This document shows, piece by piece, positions 43,011 to 51,164 of a stretch of DNA of 64,000 bases. The notes below the pieces were generated by a model. It saw nothing but the letters and a program-made list of their open reading frames with translations. It ran no database searches and was not told the DNA's origin. This DNA is from Streptomyces sp. LHD-70. Its GTDB lineage: Bacteria > Actinomycetota > Actinomycetes > Streptomycetales > Streptomycetaceae. How positions within the stretch are numbered: position 1 is the first letter of the stretch; every line of letters starts with the position of its first letter. The position numbers and the translations under genes were made by a program. The stretch lies in the NCBI RefSeq assembly GCF_031157275.1, contig NZ_JAVIFW010000016.1, positions 62,001 through 126,000 on the forward strand, read 5' to 3'.

Positions 43011-43353
43011 CGTGCTCCTTCGCACATCGTTCGGTCCGTCCCCACCGATGCTCGGGGCCACCGAGGCAGATGGCGGGGGCATCTTGTTGGACGCGCGGTG
43101 AGAGCCCGTGCCTCGCGCGTGATGGCCGCTGCGCACAGCTTCACGCGTACGGAAAATCCCTCGAAATCCGGTGGAATTCGGCGCAAGAGCCCGCGCCGCG
43201 CACCCGCCGGATCGGGCCGGAAAGGGTGAACGCGCCGCGGGCGGTTGGCCGCCCCGGCGGTACCGCGTGACACCCGTACGGAAGGACTGCGCCAGCCAAT
43301 CCAGTCCGGAAGCCATGGGCGCTCCGGACGCTAGGGACGACGGAGGCGCTGCG
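43011..43353. other. divergent intergenic region, no feature identified
   Basis: About 340 bases between the small membrane protein gene and the second DUF3048 gene. It must hold both promoters. It is somewhat less GC-rich than coding DNA (for example GGAAAATCCCTCGAAATCC near 43150), but I see no clear operator, RNA or gene. Confidence 0.4.
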
Positions 43354-44526
43354 ATGACAGCGAGATCTGCACCGGCCGACCGCACCACCAGCACCACCAG
43401 CACCACCCGCACCACGGGTCGCACCGCCGACCGCACCACCCGCACCACGGGTCGCACCGCCGACCGCATCACCCGCATCACGCGCACGACGGGCACCACG
43501 CGCACGACGGGCACGACGCGCACGGCGGGTCGCACCGCCGGTCGCATCACTCGCCGCGGCGCGCGCCTGCTCGCGCTCGTCGCGGCCGGTGCGCTCACCC
43601 TCGGCGCGGCGGCCGACGCCGGCTCCCAGAGCCGGGGCTCCGGGGACAACGGCCGGGTGGCCGCGGGCCCGCCGAGCCAGGTGTCGCCCTTCACCGGCCG
43701 GCCCGCCGACCCGGGCCAGGTGCTCGCGGTGAAGTTCGACAACTCGCGCAAGGCCCGCCCCCACCAGGGCCTCGACAAGGCCGACCTCGTGTACGTCGAG
43801 AAGGTCGAGGGCGGGATGAGCCGCCTGATGGGCGTGTACGCCAGCCGTTTGCCGAGCTCGGTCGGCCCGGTGCGCAGCGCCCGCGTGTCTGACGTCGAGC
43901 TGCTGCGGCAGTTCGGCAACCCGGCGCTCGCGTACTCCGGTGTGCGCAGCTCCCTGACCAAGTACCTGGACCGCTCGCCGGTCCACGTACGGCCGCACAA
44001 ACGGGTGCCCGAGGCCTACTTCCGCAAGCCCGACCGGCCCACCCCGCACAACCTGTTCGTCGAACCGGAGGCGCTGCTGCGGACGGCGCCCGAGGCCAGC
44101 CGTGCCGCCGACATCGGGTTCCGCTTCGGCCCGGCCCCGCAGGGCGGTGTGCCGACGGACAGCCGCACCGTGCGCTACACCGCCGCGAGCCATACCTTCA
44201 ACTGGTCGCCGTCACTGCACCGCTGGCGGGTCTCCTTCGACGGCGCGCCCGCGATGCAGGCCAACGGCCGCCAGATGGCGCCCCGCACGGTCGTGATCCA
44301 GCACGTCGCGATGCCGCCGTCCAAGTACCGGGACGTCAACGGCGCGGTCACCCCGTACATCAAGACCGTCGGCCAGGGCACGGCGACGGTGCTGCGCGAC
44401 GGCAGGGCGTACGAGACGCGCTGGAGCCGGCCGGACGCCGACTCGGGCACGACGTTCACGCTCCCCGACGGGCGGCCGATGCCGTTCGCGAAGGGCCAGG
44501 TGTGGGTGGTGTACGCCGACCGCTGA
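43354..44526 (+). CDS. DUF3048 domain protein with Thr/Arg repeat N-terminus, 390 aa
   Basis: Paralogue of the gene at 39802. The first 65 residues are an unusual low-complexity run of Thr/Arg (TTRTTGRTADR units) encoded by imperfect 33-bp and shorter DNA repeats at 43380-43550. One hydrophobic segment follows (ARLLALVAAGALTLGAAADAG), so the repeat stretch would be cytoplasmic and the DUF3048 domain outside. The domain is complete: VLAVKFDNSRKARPHQGLDKADLVYVEKVEGGMSRLMGVY, GPVRSARVSDVELL, RPTPHNLFVEPE, FAKGQVWVVYADR. Start: ATG at 43354 after CGGAGGCGCTGC. Confidence 0.87.
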   Translation: MTARSAPADRTTSTTSTTRTTGRTADRTTRTTGRTADRITRITRTTGTTRTTGTTRTAGRTAGRITRRGARLLALVAAGALTLGAAADAGSQSRGSGDNGRVAAGPPSQVSPFTGRPADPGQVLAVKFDNSRKARPHQGLDKADLVYVEKVEGGMSRLMGVYASRLPSSVGPVRSARVSDVELLRQFGNPALAYSGVRSSLTKYLDRSPVHVRPHKRVPEAYFRKPDRPTPHNLFVEPEALLRTAPEASRAADIGFRFGPAPQGGVPTDSRTVRYTAASHTFNWSPSLHRWRVSFDGAPAMQANGRQMAPRTVVIQHVAMPPSKYRDVNGAVTPYIKTVGQGTATVLRDGRAYETRWSRPDADSGTTFTLPDGRPMPFAKGQVWVVYADR

Positions 44527-44566
44527 AGCCCCCGGGGTGCGCTCGCGCCCTGCCTAGGGTGGCCGC

Positions 44567-45376
44567 ATGGAAGCCCTGGCCGACCCGCCCTTCACGCTGA
44601 TCCCCGGTGCCGCCGACGCACCCGTCCTGCTGCATGTCCCGCACGCCGCGCGGACCGTGCCGCGGGCGGTGCGCGGCGGCATCGTCCTTGACGACGCGGC
44701 GCTCGCCCGGGAGTCGGACCACATCGTCGACGCGCACACCGACACCCTCGCCGCCCGCGCCGCCGCCACCGCGCGCCGCACCCCGTGGCAGTTCGTCAAC
44801 CGGCTCTCGCGGCTCGTCGTCGACCCGGAGCGCTTCCCGGACGAGCGCGAGGAGATGCGCCGGGTCGGCATGGGCGCCGTCTACACCCGCACCACAGGTC
44901 AACTCCCCCTCCGCGCCGCGGATTTCGACGACGGTCCGCTGCTCGACCGGTACTTCCACCCGTACGCGCAGGCCATGACGGAAGCCGTACGCGAGCGGCT
45001 CGACGCGGCCGGCCGCGTGGTGATCCTGGACGTGCACTCGTACCCCACGCACCGGCTGCCGTACGAACTCCACGGCGACGGGCCCCGGCCACCCGTCTGT
45101 CTGGGCACGGATCCATTCCACACCCCGCCCGCGCTCCTCGACCGCGCCGAGTCGGCGTTCGCGCGCTGCGGCACGACCGGCCGGAACAGCCCGTTCGCCG
45201 GAACCTATGTGCCGCTGGAGTTCTACGGCGTGGAGCCGCGCGTGACGGCCCTGATGGTGGAGATCCGCCGCGATCTGTACATGACCGAGCCGGGCGGCCC
45301 CGCGGGCCCCGGCCTCGACGTACTCGCGGACGCATTCGCCGACCTCGTGGACTCCCTTACGGGGCAGTCGAGTTGA
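44567..45376 (+). CDS. N-formylglutamate amidohydrolase family protein, 269 aa
   Basis: Metal-dependent amidohydrolase of the HutG/N-formylglutamate deformylase family. Conserved blocks: VLLHVPHAARTVPR, ESDHIVDAHTDTLA, NRLSRLVVDPERFPDEREEM, GAVYTR, VVILDVHSYPTHRLPYE and AGTYVPLEFYG-x-ALMVEIRRDLYM. It starts 40 bases after the DUF3048 stop. No other hut gene is near, so histidine breakdown is not indicated; the native substrate in Streptomyces orphans is unknown. Confidence 0.88.
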   Translation: MEALADPPFTLIPGAADAPVLLHVPHAARTVPRAVRGGIVLDDAALARESDHIVDAHTDTLAARAAATARRTPWQFVNRLSRLVVDPERFPDEREEMRRVGMGAVYTRTTGQLPLRAADFDDGPLLDRYFHPYAQAMTEAVRERLDAAGRVVILDVHSYPTHRLPYELHGDGPRPPVCLGTDPFHTPPALLDRAESAFARCGTTGRNSPFAGTYVPLEFYGVEPRVTALMVEIRRDLYMTEPGGPAGPGLDVLADAFADLVDSLTGQSS

Positions 45377-45412
45377 GACAGTCTTCGCCATCCCTGGCCG
45401 TCGGGGCTCGGG

Positions 45413-46189
45413 TCACGACGAGTCCTTCATCACCGTCCAGCCGCCGTCGACGAGCAGACTGGAACCGGTGATGTACGAGGCCTCCTCGGCGGCGAGGAAC
45501 GCGATCGCCGCCGCCACCTCCTCGGGCTTGCCGAGGCGCCCGGCCGCCGTCTGGGCGGCGCTGCGCTCGCGGTCCTCCTGCGACAGGCGGTCCCAGGCAC
45601 CGGTGAGGACCGGCCCGGGCAGGACGGCGTTGACCCGCACCTCCGGGCCGTACTCCACGGCGAGTTGACCGCAGAGCGAGACCAGGGCGCCCTTCGTCGC
45701 CGCGTACGCGGGATGGCCCGGGATGCCGGCGTGCGCGTGCACGGACGAGGTGAGGACGACCGCGCCGCGCTGGGCGCGCAGTTCGGGCAGCAGGGCCTTG
45801 AAGCCGAGGAACGAGCCGGTGAGGTTGACGGCCAACTGCCGGTTCCAGGAGTCGAGTTGCATCTCGTGGGCGCGGGTCACGTCCACGGTGAAGGCGTTGC
45901 TGACGAACACCCCGACCGGGCCGAACTCCGCCGCGGACTCGGCGACCCGGCGCCAGTCGTCGGGCTCCGCCACATCGGCCCGCACGAACTCGGCCCGCCC
46001 GCCCTGCTTGCGGATCGCGGCGGCGACGTCCCGGCCCCGCTCCGCCGACACGTCCGCGAGCACGACGGCCGCGCCCTCGGCCGCGAGCCGGACCGCGCTC
46101 GCGGCACCGATCCCGGACGCGGCCCCGGTGACGACGGCGACGCGACCACCGAACCTGCGTCCTGCGGTGGGGAGTTCGGCAGAGGTCAT
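45413..46189 (-). CDS. short-chain dehydrogenase/reductase (SDR), 258 aa
   Basis: NAD(P)-dependent oxidoreductase with the classical SDR layout: cofactor motif VAVVTGAASGIGAAS (T-G-x3-G-x-G) near the N-terminus, SNAFTV in place of the usual NNAG, LTSSVHAHAG with the catalytic Ser, and YAATKGAL (Y-x3-K). C-terminal EEASYITGSSLLVDGGW is typical. Substrate unknown. It is convergent with the amidohydrolase gene. Confidence 0.9.
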   Translation of the reverse strand: MTSAELPTAGRRFGGRVAVVTGAASGIGAASAVRLAAEGAAVVLADVSAERGRDVAAAIRKQGGRAEFVRADVAEPDDWRRVAESAAEFGPVGVFVSNAFTVDVTRAHEMQLDSWNRQLAVNLTGSFLGFKALLPELRAQRGAVVLTSSVHAHAGIPGHPAYAATKGALVSLCGQLAVEYGPEVRVNAVLPGPVLTGAWDRLSQEDRERSAAQTAAGRLGKPEEVAAAIAFLAAEEASYITGSSLLVDGGWTVMKDSS

Positions 46190-46355
46190 GGGATCGACCC
46201 TAGTGCGCAGGGCCTGACGGCCGATACTCCTCGACAGGGGCTGGGGCAGCGCTTCGGCAACGGGCAGCGGGCAGCGGCTCGGCGGCGGAGGCGCGCGGGG
46301 CGGGTCAGCGCCGGCGGGGGCGCGCGGGGCGGGGCGGGGCAGCGGCGGCGCGGGC

Positions 46356-46601
46356 TCACGCTGGGAAGTGCCGCACGGTTCGTACGTCGTGGTGGCGTCT
46401 CCTGGGGCCGTCCCTCCCCGAGGTGCTCCCAGGCGCGGACATCACCGGGTCCGTGAACATCCGCACCATGGATGCGAGGGAGTCGGGGCGGCGCGCGTCG
46501 AGGAGCCGGCCGGTGGGTGTCACCGCGAACACGTGCTGCATGACCAGCTCCCGGTCGGCGCCCTCCGGCTTGCGTACGTCGTCGTGAGTCACAGTGATCA
46601 T
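46356..46601 (-). CDS. small hypothetical protein, 81 aa
   Basis: No family recognised. Third-position G/C bias is strong over the first 55 codons (MITVTHDDVRKPEGADRELVMQHVFAVTPTG...), which supports real coding. The tail becomes Arg/His rich and less convincing. The ATG directly abuts AGGGGG; the GTG three codons later (46592) has that sequence at a better distance and may be the true start. It lies downstream of the PH-domain gene on the same strand. Confidence 0.5.
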   Translation of the reverse strand: MITVTHDDVRKPEGADRELVMQHVFAVTPTGRLLDARRPDSLASMVRMFTDPVMSAPGSTSGRDGPRRRHHDVRTVRHFPA

Positions 46602-46638
46602 CCCCCTGAAGTCCCTGGACGAGACCCGGGCGGGCAGG

Positions 46639-47004
46639 CTAACGAGCCACGAACTGCGTCAGAATCGCCTGCACTTCGTAGATGTTCACGCCCTTGGTGA
46701 AGGTCTTCTCGATCGGCGCCGACTCCCCCGACACCCAGATCTTCAACTCCGCGTCCAGGTCGAAGTGCCCGGCCGTCTCGACGGCGAACCGCGTGATGCT
46801 CTTGTACGGCACGGAGTGGTACTCGACCTTCTTGCCGGTGATCCCCTGCTTGTCTATGAGCACGAGCCGCCGGTCGGTGAAGAGGATCGTGTCGCGGATC
46901 AACACGTAGGCCGCGTAGACCTGTTCGCCGTGCCCGAAGAGCCGCGCGTACTCCTGCTGCGCCTTGCCCGGGTCGACGGTGTGCGCGTTGCCGAAGAGTG
47001 CCAT
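46639..47004 (-). CDS. bacterial PH domain protein (DUF1696/bPH type), 121 aa
   Basis: Small cytoplasmic protein with a pleckstrin-like fold. Family features: GEQVYAAYVLIRDTILFTDRRLVLIDKQGITGKKVEYHSVPYKSITRFAVETAG, then LDAELKIWVSGES and the closing helix. Length fits single-domain bPH proteins. The ATG at 47004 is supported by the fold start; upstream codons run into a region without family match. The function of these proteins is unknown; some are stress related. Confidence 0.87.
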   Translation of the reverse strand: MALFGNAHTVDPGKAQQEYARLFGHGEQVYAAYVLIRDTILFTDRRLVLIDKQGITGKKVEYHSVPYKSITRFAVETAGHFDLDAELKIWVSGESAPIEKTFTKGVNIYEVQAILTQFVAR

Positions 47005-47170
47005 GTCCTGTACCCCCGTGGATGGTCGGTGCCGGTTGATCCCGTACTCCGCACTGTAACCGCGCCCACTGACACTCCACGTCGCCGGACCATCGCACCC
47101 GTCCCGGCCCGCGGCAGCCCAGCTGTCACGCGAGACCACGAAGTGCTGTCCACCCAGGCCCTGTTGCGCC

Positions 47171-47575
47171 TCAGCAGCCGTCGGCCACCCGCAGCCCCCG
47201 GACCCGAGCCAACGCAGCCGAAGCGGCCCGGAACTCCATGCCGGTCCCCGCGCCCCCGATCCGCACGGAGATGCCCTCCGCGGGCGTTCCGGAGATGCGC
47301 ACGGCACGGGCTGCGCGAGCGTCCCAACCGTGGATGCGCACATCGGTCGCCTCGCGGAACACGACAAAGAACTCGCAGGAGTTGGCCCCGCTGGGCCATC
47401 CCTCGGGCAACGGCGACGGCAGCACGTCCGTCTGCAGACCCAAGGTGACCGAACGGTCCCGCTCGTCGAGATGGAGATGGGTCAGTACGCAGGCACCGAG
47501 GGCAGGCACGGCCATCCCGTGAAGGTCAGCGAACTCGCCCGCCGATTCCTGTTCCCGGACCCAGTCACTCGCCAT
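47171..47575 (-). CDS. Imm50-like protein, 134 aa
   Basis: Resembles the Imm50 immunity family: a small beta-rich protein with a Leu-rich strand pair (VLTHLHLDERDRSVTLGLQTDVLPSPLPEGWPSGANSCEFFVVFREATDVRIHGW) with the P-x-x-P-x-x-W turn before the second strand set. It overlaps the upstream Imm50-like gene by 11 bases, so the two are one operon. Imm50 proteins neutralise polymorphic toxins in the same locus, but no toxin gene is in sight here. Assignment is by motif recall and is moderate. Confidence 0.62.
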   Translation of the reverse strand: MASDWVREQESAGEFADLHGMAVPALGACVLTHLHLDERDRSVTLGLQTDVLPSPLPEGWPSGANSCEFFVVFREATDVRIHGWDARAARAVRISGTPAEGISVRIGGAGTGMEFRAASAALARVRGLRVADGC

Positions 47576-48077
47576 AGAAGCGCCTTTCCCACGTCGGGGG
47601 CAGTTCGGAGTAGAGGCGCCGGTCGATCGGCTGGAGAAAGGCGTGGCGCCCCCGGTCCTCGCCGTCGGCCGTGGCTCGGAACACGCTCAGGTGACGCACC
47701 AGCAGGGCGTCGCTGCAGCTGAATTCCAGATCGACCCCGGCGCCGGTCACGGCGACCCGCAGACGCCGATGACCTTCGGCCCGTACGGCGATGTCGGCGA
47801 CAGTCGGCGGGTCCCAGCTCCGGAGCGTGAGGTCCGCGACGGCCAGAAAGGTGAGGTGCAACTGCAGAGTGTCCGCCGACCCGGCACGCCACTCCTGCGG
47901 AACGCGGTCGGGAAAGCGAGGCAGGTCCAGCCGCAGGACGACGGTCGGGCCGCGCCACTGCACGTTGACCGAGCGCAACCGCACCGCGTCCAGCGCCGGG
48001 ACTTCGTCGTAGTAGGCCCTCAGGCCCTCGCCGTTGGCAACGAATTCCGCCCATTGCGCGCCCACGCCGCCCCTCAC
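47565..48077 (-). CDS. Imm50-like protein, 170 aa
   Basis: Second Imm50-like protein: YYDEVPALDAVRLRSVNVQWRGPTVVLRLDLPRFPDRVPQEW, then LQLHLTFLAVADLTLRSWDPPTVADI, with the FP-x-x-VP-x-x-W turn and a following beta strand set. It is longer than its neighbour by a C-terminal extension (FLQPIDRRLYSELPPTWERRFYGE). Start: GTG at 48077, which overlaps the stop of a 33-codon gene in a GTGA junction, a sign of coupled translation. Confidence 0.65.
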   Translation of the reverse strand: MRGGVGAQWAEFVANGEGLRAYYDEVPALDAVRLRSVNVQWRGPTVVLRLDLPRFPDRVPQEWRAGSADTLQLHLTFLAVADLTLRSWDPPTVADIAVRAEGHRRLRVAVTGAGVDLEFSCSDALLVRHLSVFRATADGEDRGRHAFLQPIDRRLYSELPPTWERRFYGE

Positions 48078-48175
48078 ACCCCCAGCTCGGTGAGGACGCG
48101 CAGGGCCTCGATCGCCGCTTCGGGCTCGGGGAACTCCCGGTGGATGCGGCGCTGGAGTCGGGGGCTGAGGGTCAC
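48074..48175 (-). CDS. very small gene coupled to the Imm50-like operon, 33 aa
   Basis: GTG at 48175 with AAAGGA seven bases upstream, reading VTLSPRLQRRIHREFPEPEAAIEALRVLTELGV and ending in a GTGA overlap with the next start. The amphipathic helical make-up and good ribosome binding site suggest it is translated. It may be a leader peptide driving coupled translation or the remains of a longer gene. No family recognised. Confidence 0.5.
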   Translation of the reverse strand: MTLSPRLQRRIHREFPEPEAAIEALRVLTELGV

Positions 48176-48233
48176 CGGGAGTCCTTTCGCCGGGCGGAAG
48201 CTACAGGGAGCGGGGGCGACACAGGTAACGAAA

Positions 48234-48264
48234 GATCCCCACGGTTCTGGGAACCGTGGGGATC
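48234..48264 (-). terminator. terminator after tRNA-Leu
   Basis: A perfect 14-bp stem with a 3-base loop, followed on the minus strand by TTTCGTT. It begins 8 bases after the tRNA 3' end. Confidence 0.85.
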
Positions 48265-48271
48265 TGATCTG

Positions 48272-48356
48272 TGTCCGAGGGGGGACTTGAACCCCCACGC
48301 CCGATAAAGGGCACTAGCACCTCAAGCTAGCGCGTCTGCCATTCCGCCACCCGGAC
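48272..48356 (-). tRNA. tRNA-Leu (anticodon GAG)
   Basis: On the minus strand the sequence starts GUCCGGGUGGCGGAAUGG and folds with a 7-bp acceptor stem (one G-U pair), an anticodon stem CTAGC/GCTAG around the 7-base loop TTGAGGT (anticodon GAG), a long class II variable arm (GTGCCCTTTATCGGGCGT), and a T arm GGGGGTTCAAGTCCCCC. CCA is not encoded; the discriminator base is A. Confidence 0.95.
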
Positions 48357-48550
48357 TAGGTGTACGCCGCCCGCCAGGGCCTTGCCCCGCGGCGACATGG
48401 ACAACAATACCAAGGATTCAGAGTGCCTTTCACCTGCGTATCCCTCGGCCTGCGAGCCTGCCCCGGCCGGAGACTGCGGCGGATCTTCGCAGGTCGGGCG
48501 CGGTGTGCACCGTGCGTGGCCGGACGGACACCCATTGTCGATCTTCGGTG

Positions 48551-48588
48551 TCGCGAGCCGGCCCGCGTGGGGCGGGGCCGGCTCGCGA
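48551..48588 (-). terminator. terminator of the aldehyde dehydrogenase transcript
   Basis: Arms 48551-48564 and 48575-48588 form a perfect 14-bp GC-rich stem with a 10-base loop, starting 30 bases after the aldehyde dehydrogenase stop codon on its strand. Confidence 0.75.
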
Positions 48589-48618
48589 GTGGTGTGCGTC
48601 ACGGCACCCACGGACGGG

Positions 48619-50205
48619 TCACGGCATCAGGTGGTACTCCGGGAAGTTGCCGGGCAGCGGCTCCCTCTCGTCGCCCTGGGTGACCGCGCGGATCAGGAGT
48701 TCGCCGCCGACGAAGGCACCGCGCCACGAGGCCCCGAAGCCGCCGAAGAGTTCCTCGCGGTCGCCGCGCGAGCGGGGCTTGTCGTGGCCGACCTTGAAGG
48801 CGCGGATCTGCGGGGCGAGCCGGTCGTACGTCGCCCGGTCGTCCGTGGAGAGCGTGGCGACCAGCGCGCCGTTGGACGCGTTCATCGCCGCGAGGAGTTC
48901 CGCCTCGGTGTCGACCAGGACGATCGTGTCGACCGGACCGAACGGCTCCGCGTGGTGCAGCGGCGACGACGACGGCGGGTTGAGGAGGGTGACCGGCGGG
49001 ACGTACGCGGATGTGTCCTGGCCGGGCAGGAAGTGGCCGTCGGCGAGGGTGCCGCGGTGCACGGGCACGGCGCCGCGGTCGATGGCCTCGGTGACCTGGT
49101 CGGTGAGTTCCTTGGCCTTGGCCGCGTTGATCAACGGGCCGAAGTCCAGGCTCGGCAGCGGGTCCGCCGGGTCGGCGACGGCGAGCGGGTGGCCGATGCG
49201 GATGCCGCGCACCGCCGGAAGGTACGCGTCCAGGAACCGGTCGAAGAGGGAGCGCTGGACGACGAAACGGGGGTAGGCGGTACAGCGCTGCTTGCCGTAG
49301 TCGAAGAGTTTCGGGATGACCGCGGAGAGAGCGTCCCAGTTCGAGTAGTTCCAGATGCCCCAGGTGTTGAGGCCTTCCTGTTCGAGGATGTGGCGCTTGC
49401 CGAGGTCGGCGACGGCCGTGGCGACGGCGGCGCCGGTGTCGCGACCGCCGACGAAGGACACGCAGCCGATCTCGGGCGCGCGCACCAGCGCCTCCGAGAG
49501 TTCGCCGCCGCTGCCGCTGACCAGGGTGATCGGCACCCCTTCGCGGGCGGCGAGCGCACAGGCAAGGGTGAGGCAGGCGAGGCCGCCGTCGGTGGGCGTC
49601 TTGGCGATCACCGCGTTGCCCGCGAGGGCCTGTACGAGCATGGCGTGGACGAGGACGGACATCGGGTAGTTCCAGCTGGCGATGTTGGAGACCGGTCCGT
49701 CGAGCGGGGCGCGGTCGGCCAGCATGGGCTCGACGCCGTCGACGTACCAGCGCACGCCGTCGATCGCCCGGTCCACGTCCGCCTGCGCGAGCCGCCAGGG
49801 TTTGCCGATCTCCCAGACGAGGAGGAGGGCGAGGAGTTCGCGGTGCTCGGTGAGGGCGTCGAGGGTGGCGGCGATCCGGGCCCGGCGCTCGGCGAGCGGG
49901 ACGTGCCGCCAGGCGCGGTGCTGGTCGAGCGCCGCGCGTACGGCCTGGTGGGCGGTGGGGGCGTCGAGGCGCGGCGGGCCGGCGATCGGGGTGCCGTCGA
50001 CGGGGCTGGTGGCGGGCAGGGTGCGCCCGCCGGGCTGCCAGTTCGCGGCCCAGAGGTTGCGCACGCGGTCGTCGAGGAACGCCTCGGGGGCCACGTCCCG
50101 GCAGCGCTGCCAGGCGTCGGTCCAGGCCGTTCCTTGTTTGAGGGTGAGAGTGGGGGCGAGGGTGTTGGCGGTTGCGGGGGCTTGGTCGGGGGACGCAGGG
50201 GCCAT
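48619..50205 (-). CDS. aldehyde dehydrogenase family protein, 528 aa
   Basis: NAD(P)-dependent aldehyde oxidation. Motifs: SNIASWNYPMSVLVHAM (N-terminal nucleotide region with the catalytic Asn), GNAVIAKTPTD (Lys for cofactor), HILEQEGLNTWG with the general-base Glu, and DYGKQRCTAYPRFVVQ with the nucleophile Cys. The C-terminus is intact. It is the third gene of the leftward run sucC-sucD-aldehyde dehydrogenase, divergent from oxalate genes. It could oxidise a succinate- or C2-derived semialdehyde (for example glyoxylate-related) feeding the CoA ligase; this is inference from context. Start ATG with GGAGAACACG upstream. Confidence 0.88.
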   Translation of the reverse strand: MAPASPDQAPATANTLAPTLTLKQGTAWTDAWQRCRDVAPEAFLDDRVRNLWAANWQPGGRTLPATSPVDGTPIAGPPRLDAPTAHQAVRAALDQHRAWRHVPLAERRARIAATLDALTEHRELLALLLVWEIGKPWRLAQADVDRAIDGVRWYVDGVEPMLADRAPLDGPVSNIASWNYPMSVLVHAMLVQALAGNAVIAKTPTDGGLACLTLACALAAREGVPITLVSGSGGELSEALVRAPEIGCVSFVGGRDTGAAVATAVADLGKRHILEQEGLNTWGIWNYSNWDALSAVIPKLFDYGKQRCTAYPRFVVQRSLFDRFLDAYLPAVRGIRIGHPLAVADPADPLPSLDFGPLINAAKAKELTDQVTEAIDRGAVPVHRGTLADGHFLPGQDTSAYVPPVTLLNPPSSSPLHHAEPFGPVDTIVLVDTEAELLAAMNASNGALVATLSTDDRATYDRLAPQIRAFKVGHDKPRSRGDREELFGGFGASWRGAFVGGELLIRAVTQGDEREPLPGNFPEYHLMP

Positions 50206-50257
50206 CGTGTTCTCCGCTCTCGGTGCACAGTCGGGGGCGGGGGGGTGTGCGGCTGCC

Positions 50258-51139
50258 TCAGGAGGAGGCGAGGCGTTCGAGTACGAGCCGGGCGGTCTCG
50301 GTGGGGGTCGCGCCCACGCGTACGCCCGCGGCTTCCAGGGCTTCCTGCTTGGCGCGGGCCGTTCCGGAGGAACCGGAGACGATCGCTCCGGCGTGGCCCA
50401 TGGTCTTGCCCTCCGGCGCGGTGAACCCGGCGACGTAGCCGACGACCGGCTTCGTGACGTGCTCGCGGATGTACGCGGCGGCCCGCTCCTCCGCGTCGCC
50501 GCCGATCTCGCCGATGAGGACGACGAGTTCGGTCTCCGGGTCGTCCTCGAAGGCCTGCAGGCAGTCGATGTGGGTGGTGCCGATGACGGGGTCGCCGCCG
50601 ATGCCGACGCAGGTGGAGAAACCGATGTCGCGCAGCTCGTACATGAGTTGGTACGTGAGCGTGCCCGACTTGGAGACCAGGCCGATGCGGCCGGGTCTGG
50701 TGATGTCGGCGGGGATGATGCCCGCGTTGGCCTGGCCGGGGGTGATCAGGCCGGGGCAGTTGGGGCCGACGACTCGGGTGCCGCGCTGTTTCGCGTACGT
50801 CTGGAAGGCGACCGTGTCGTGGACGGGGATGCCCTCGGTGATGACGACGGCGAGCCCGATCCCCGCGTCGGCGGCCTCGGTGACGGCGGCCTTGCAGAAC
50901 GCGGGCGGGACGAAGACGACGGTCACGTCCGCGCCGGTGGCCTCGATGCCTTCGCGTACGGAGCCGAAGACGGGTACGGCGCGGCCGTCGAAGTCGACGG
51001 TGCGGCCGGCCTTGCGGGGGTTGACGCCGCCCACGATGTCGGTGCCCGCGGCGAGCATGCGGCGGGTGTGCTTCATGCCCTCGGCGCCGGTCATGCCCTG
51101 GACGAGGACCTTGCTCTCCTTGGTGAGGTAGATCGCCAT
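50258..51139 (-). CDS. sucD: succinate-CoA ligase alpha subunit-like, second copy (SucD), 293 aa
   Basis: CoA-binding and phosphorylated subunit of ADP-forming succinyl-CoA synthetase. N-terminal CoA-binding Rossmann domain (VLVQGMTGAEGMKHTRRMLAAGT), VGPNCPGLITPGQANAGIIP, SKSGTLTYQLMYELRDIGFSTCVGIGGDPVIGT, and the phospho-His in GKTMGHAGAIVSGSSGTA. Start ATG with GAGGAG eight bases upstream. The beta subunit gene is 25 bases upstream. Placement beside oxalate genes rather than TCA genes suggests an accessory ligase, perhaps for another dicarboxylate. Confidence 0.92.
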   Translation of the reverse strand: MAIYLTKESKVLVQGMTGAEGMKHTRRMLAAGTDIVGGVNPRKAGRTVDFDGRAVPVFGSVREGIEATGADVTVVFVPPAFCKAAVTEAADAGIGLAVVITEGIPVHDTVAFQTYAKQRGTRVVGPNCPGLITPGQANAGIIPADITRPGRIGLVSKSGTLTYQLMYELRDIGFSTCVGIGGDPVIGTTHIDCLQAFEDDPETELVVLIGEIGGDAEERAAAYIREHVTKPVVGYVAGFTAPEGKTMGHAGAIVSGSSGTARAKQEALEAAGVRVGATPTETARLVLERLASS

Positions 51140-51164
51140 GGTGTGAACTCCTCTGCTCCGGGCG

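Noticed and set aside
48272..48356. tRNA-Leu as the attachment site of an integrated element to its left
   Set aside because: I could not find a second copy of the tRNA 3' end, an integrase or phage genes between 1 and 48272, so no integration is shown.
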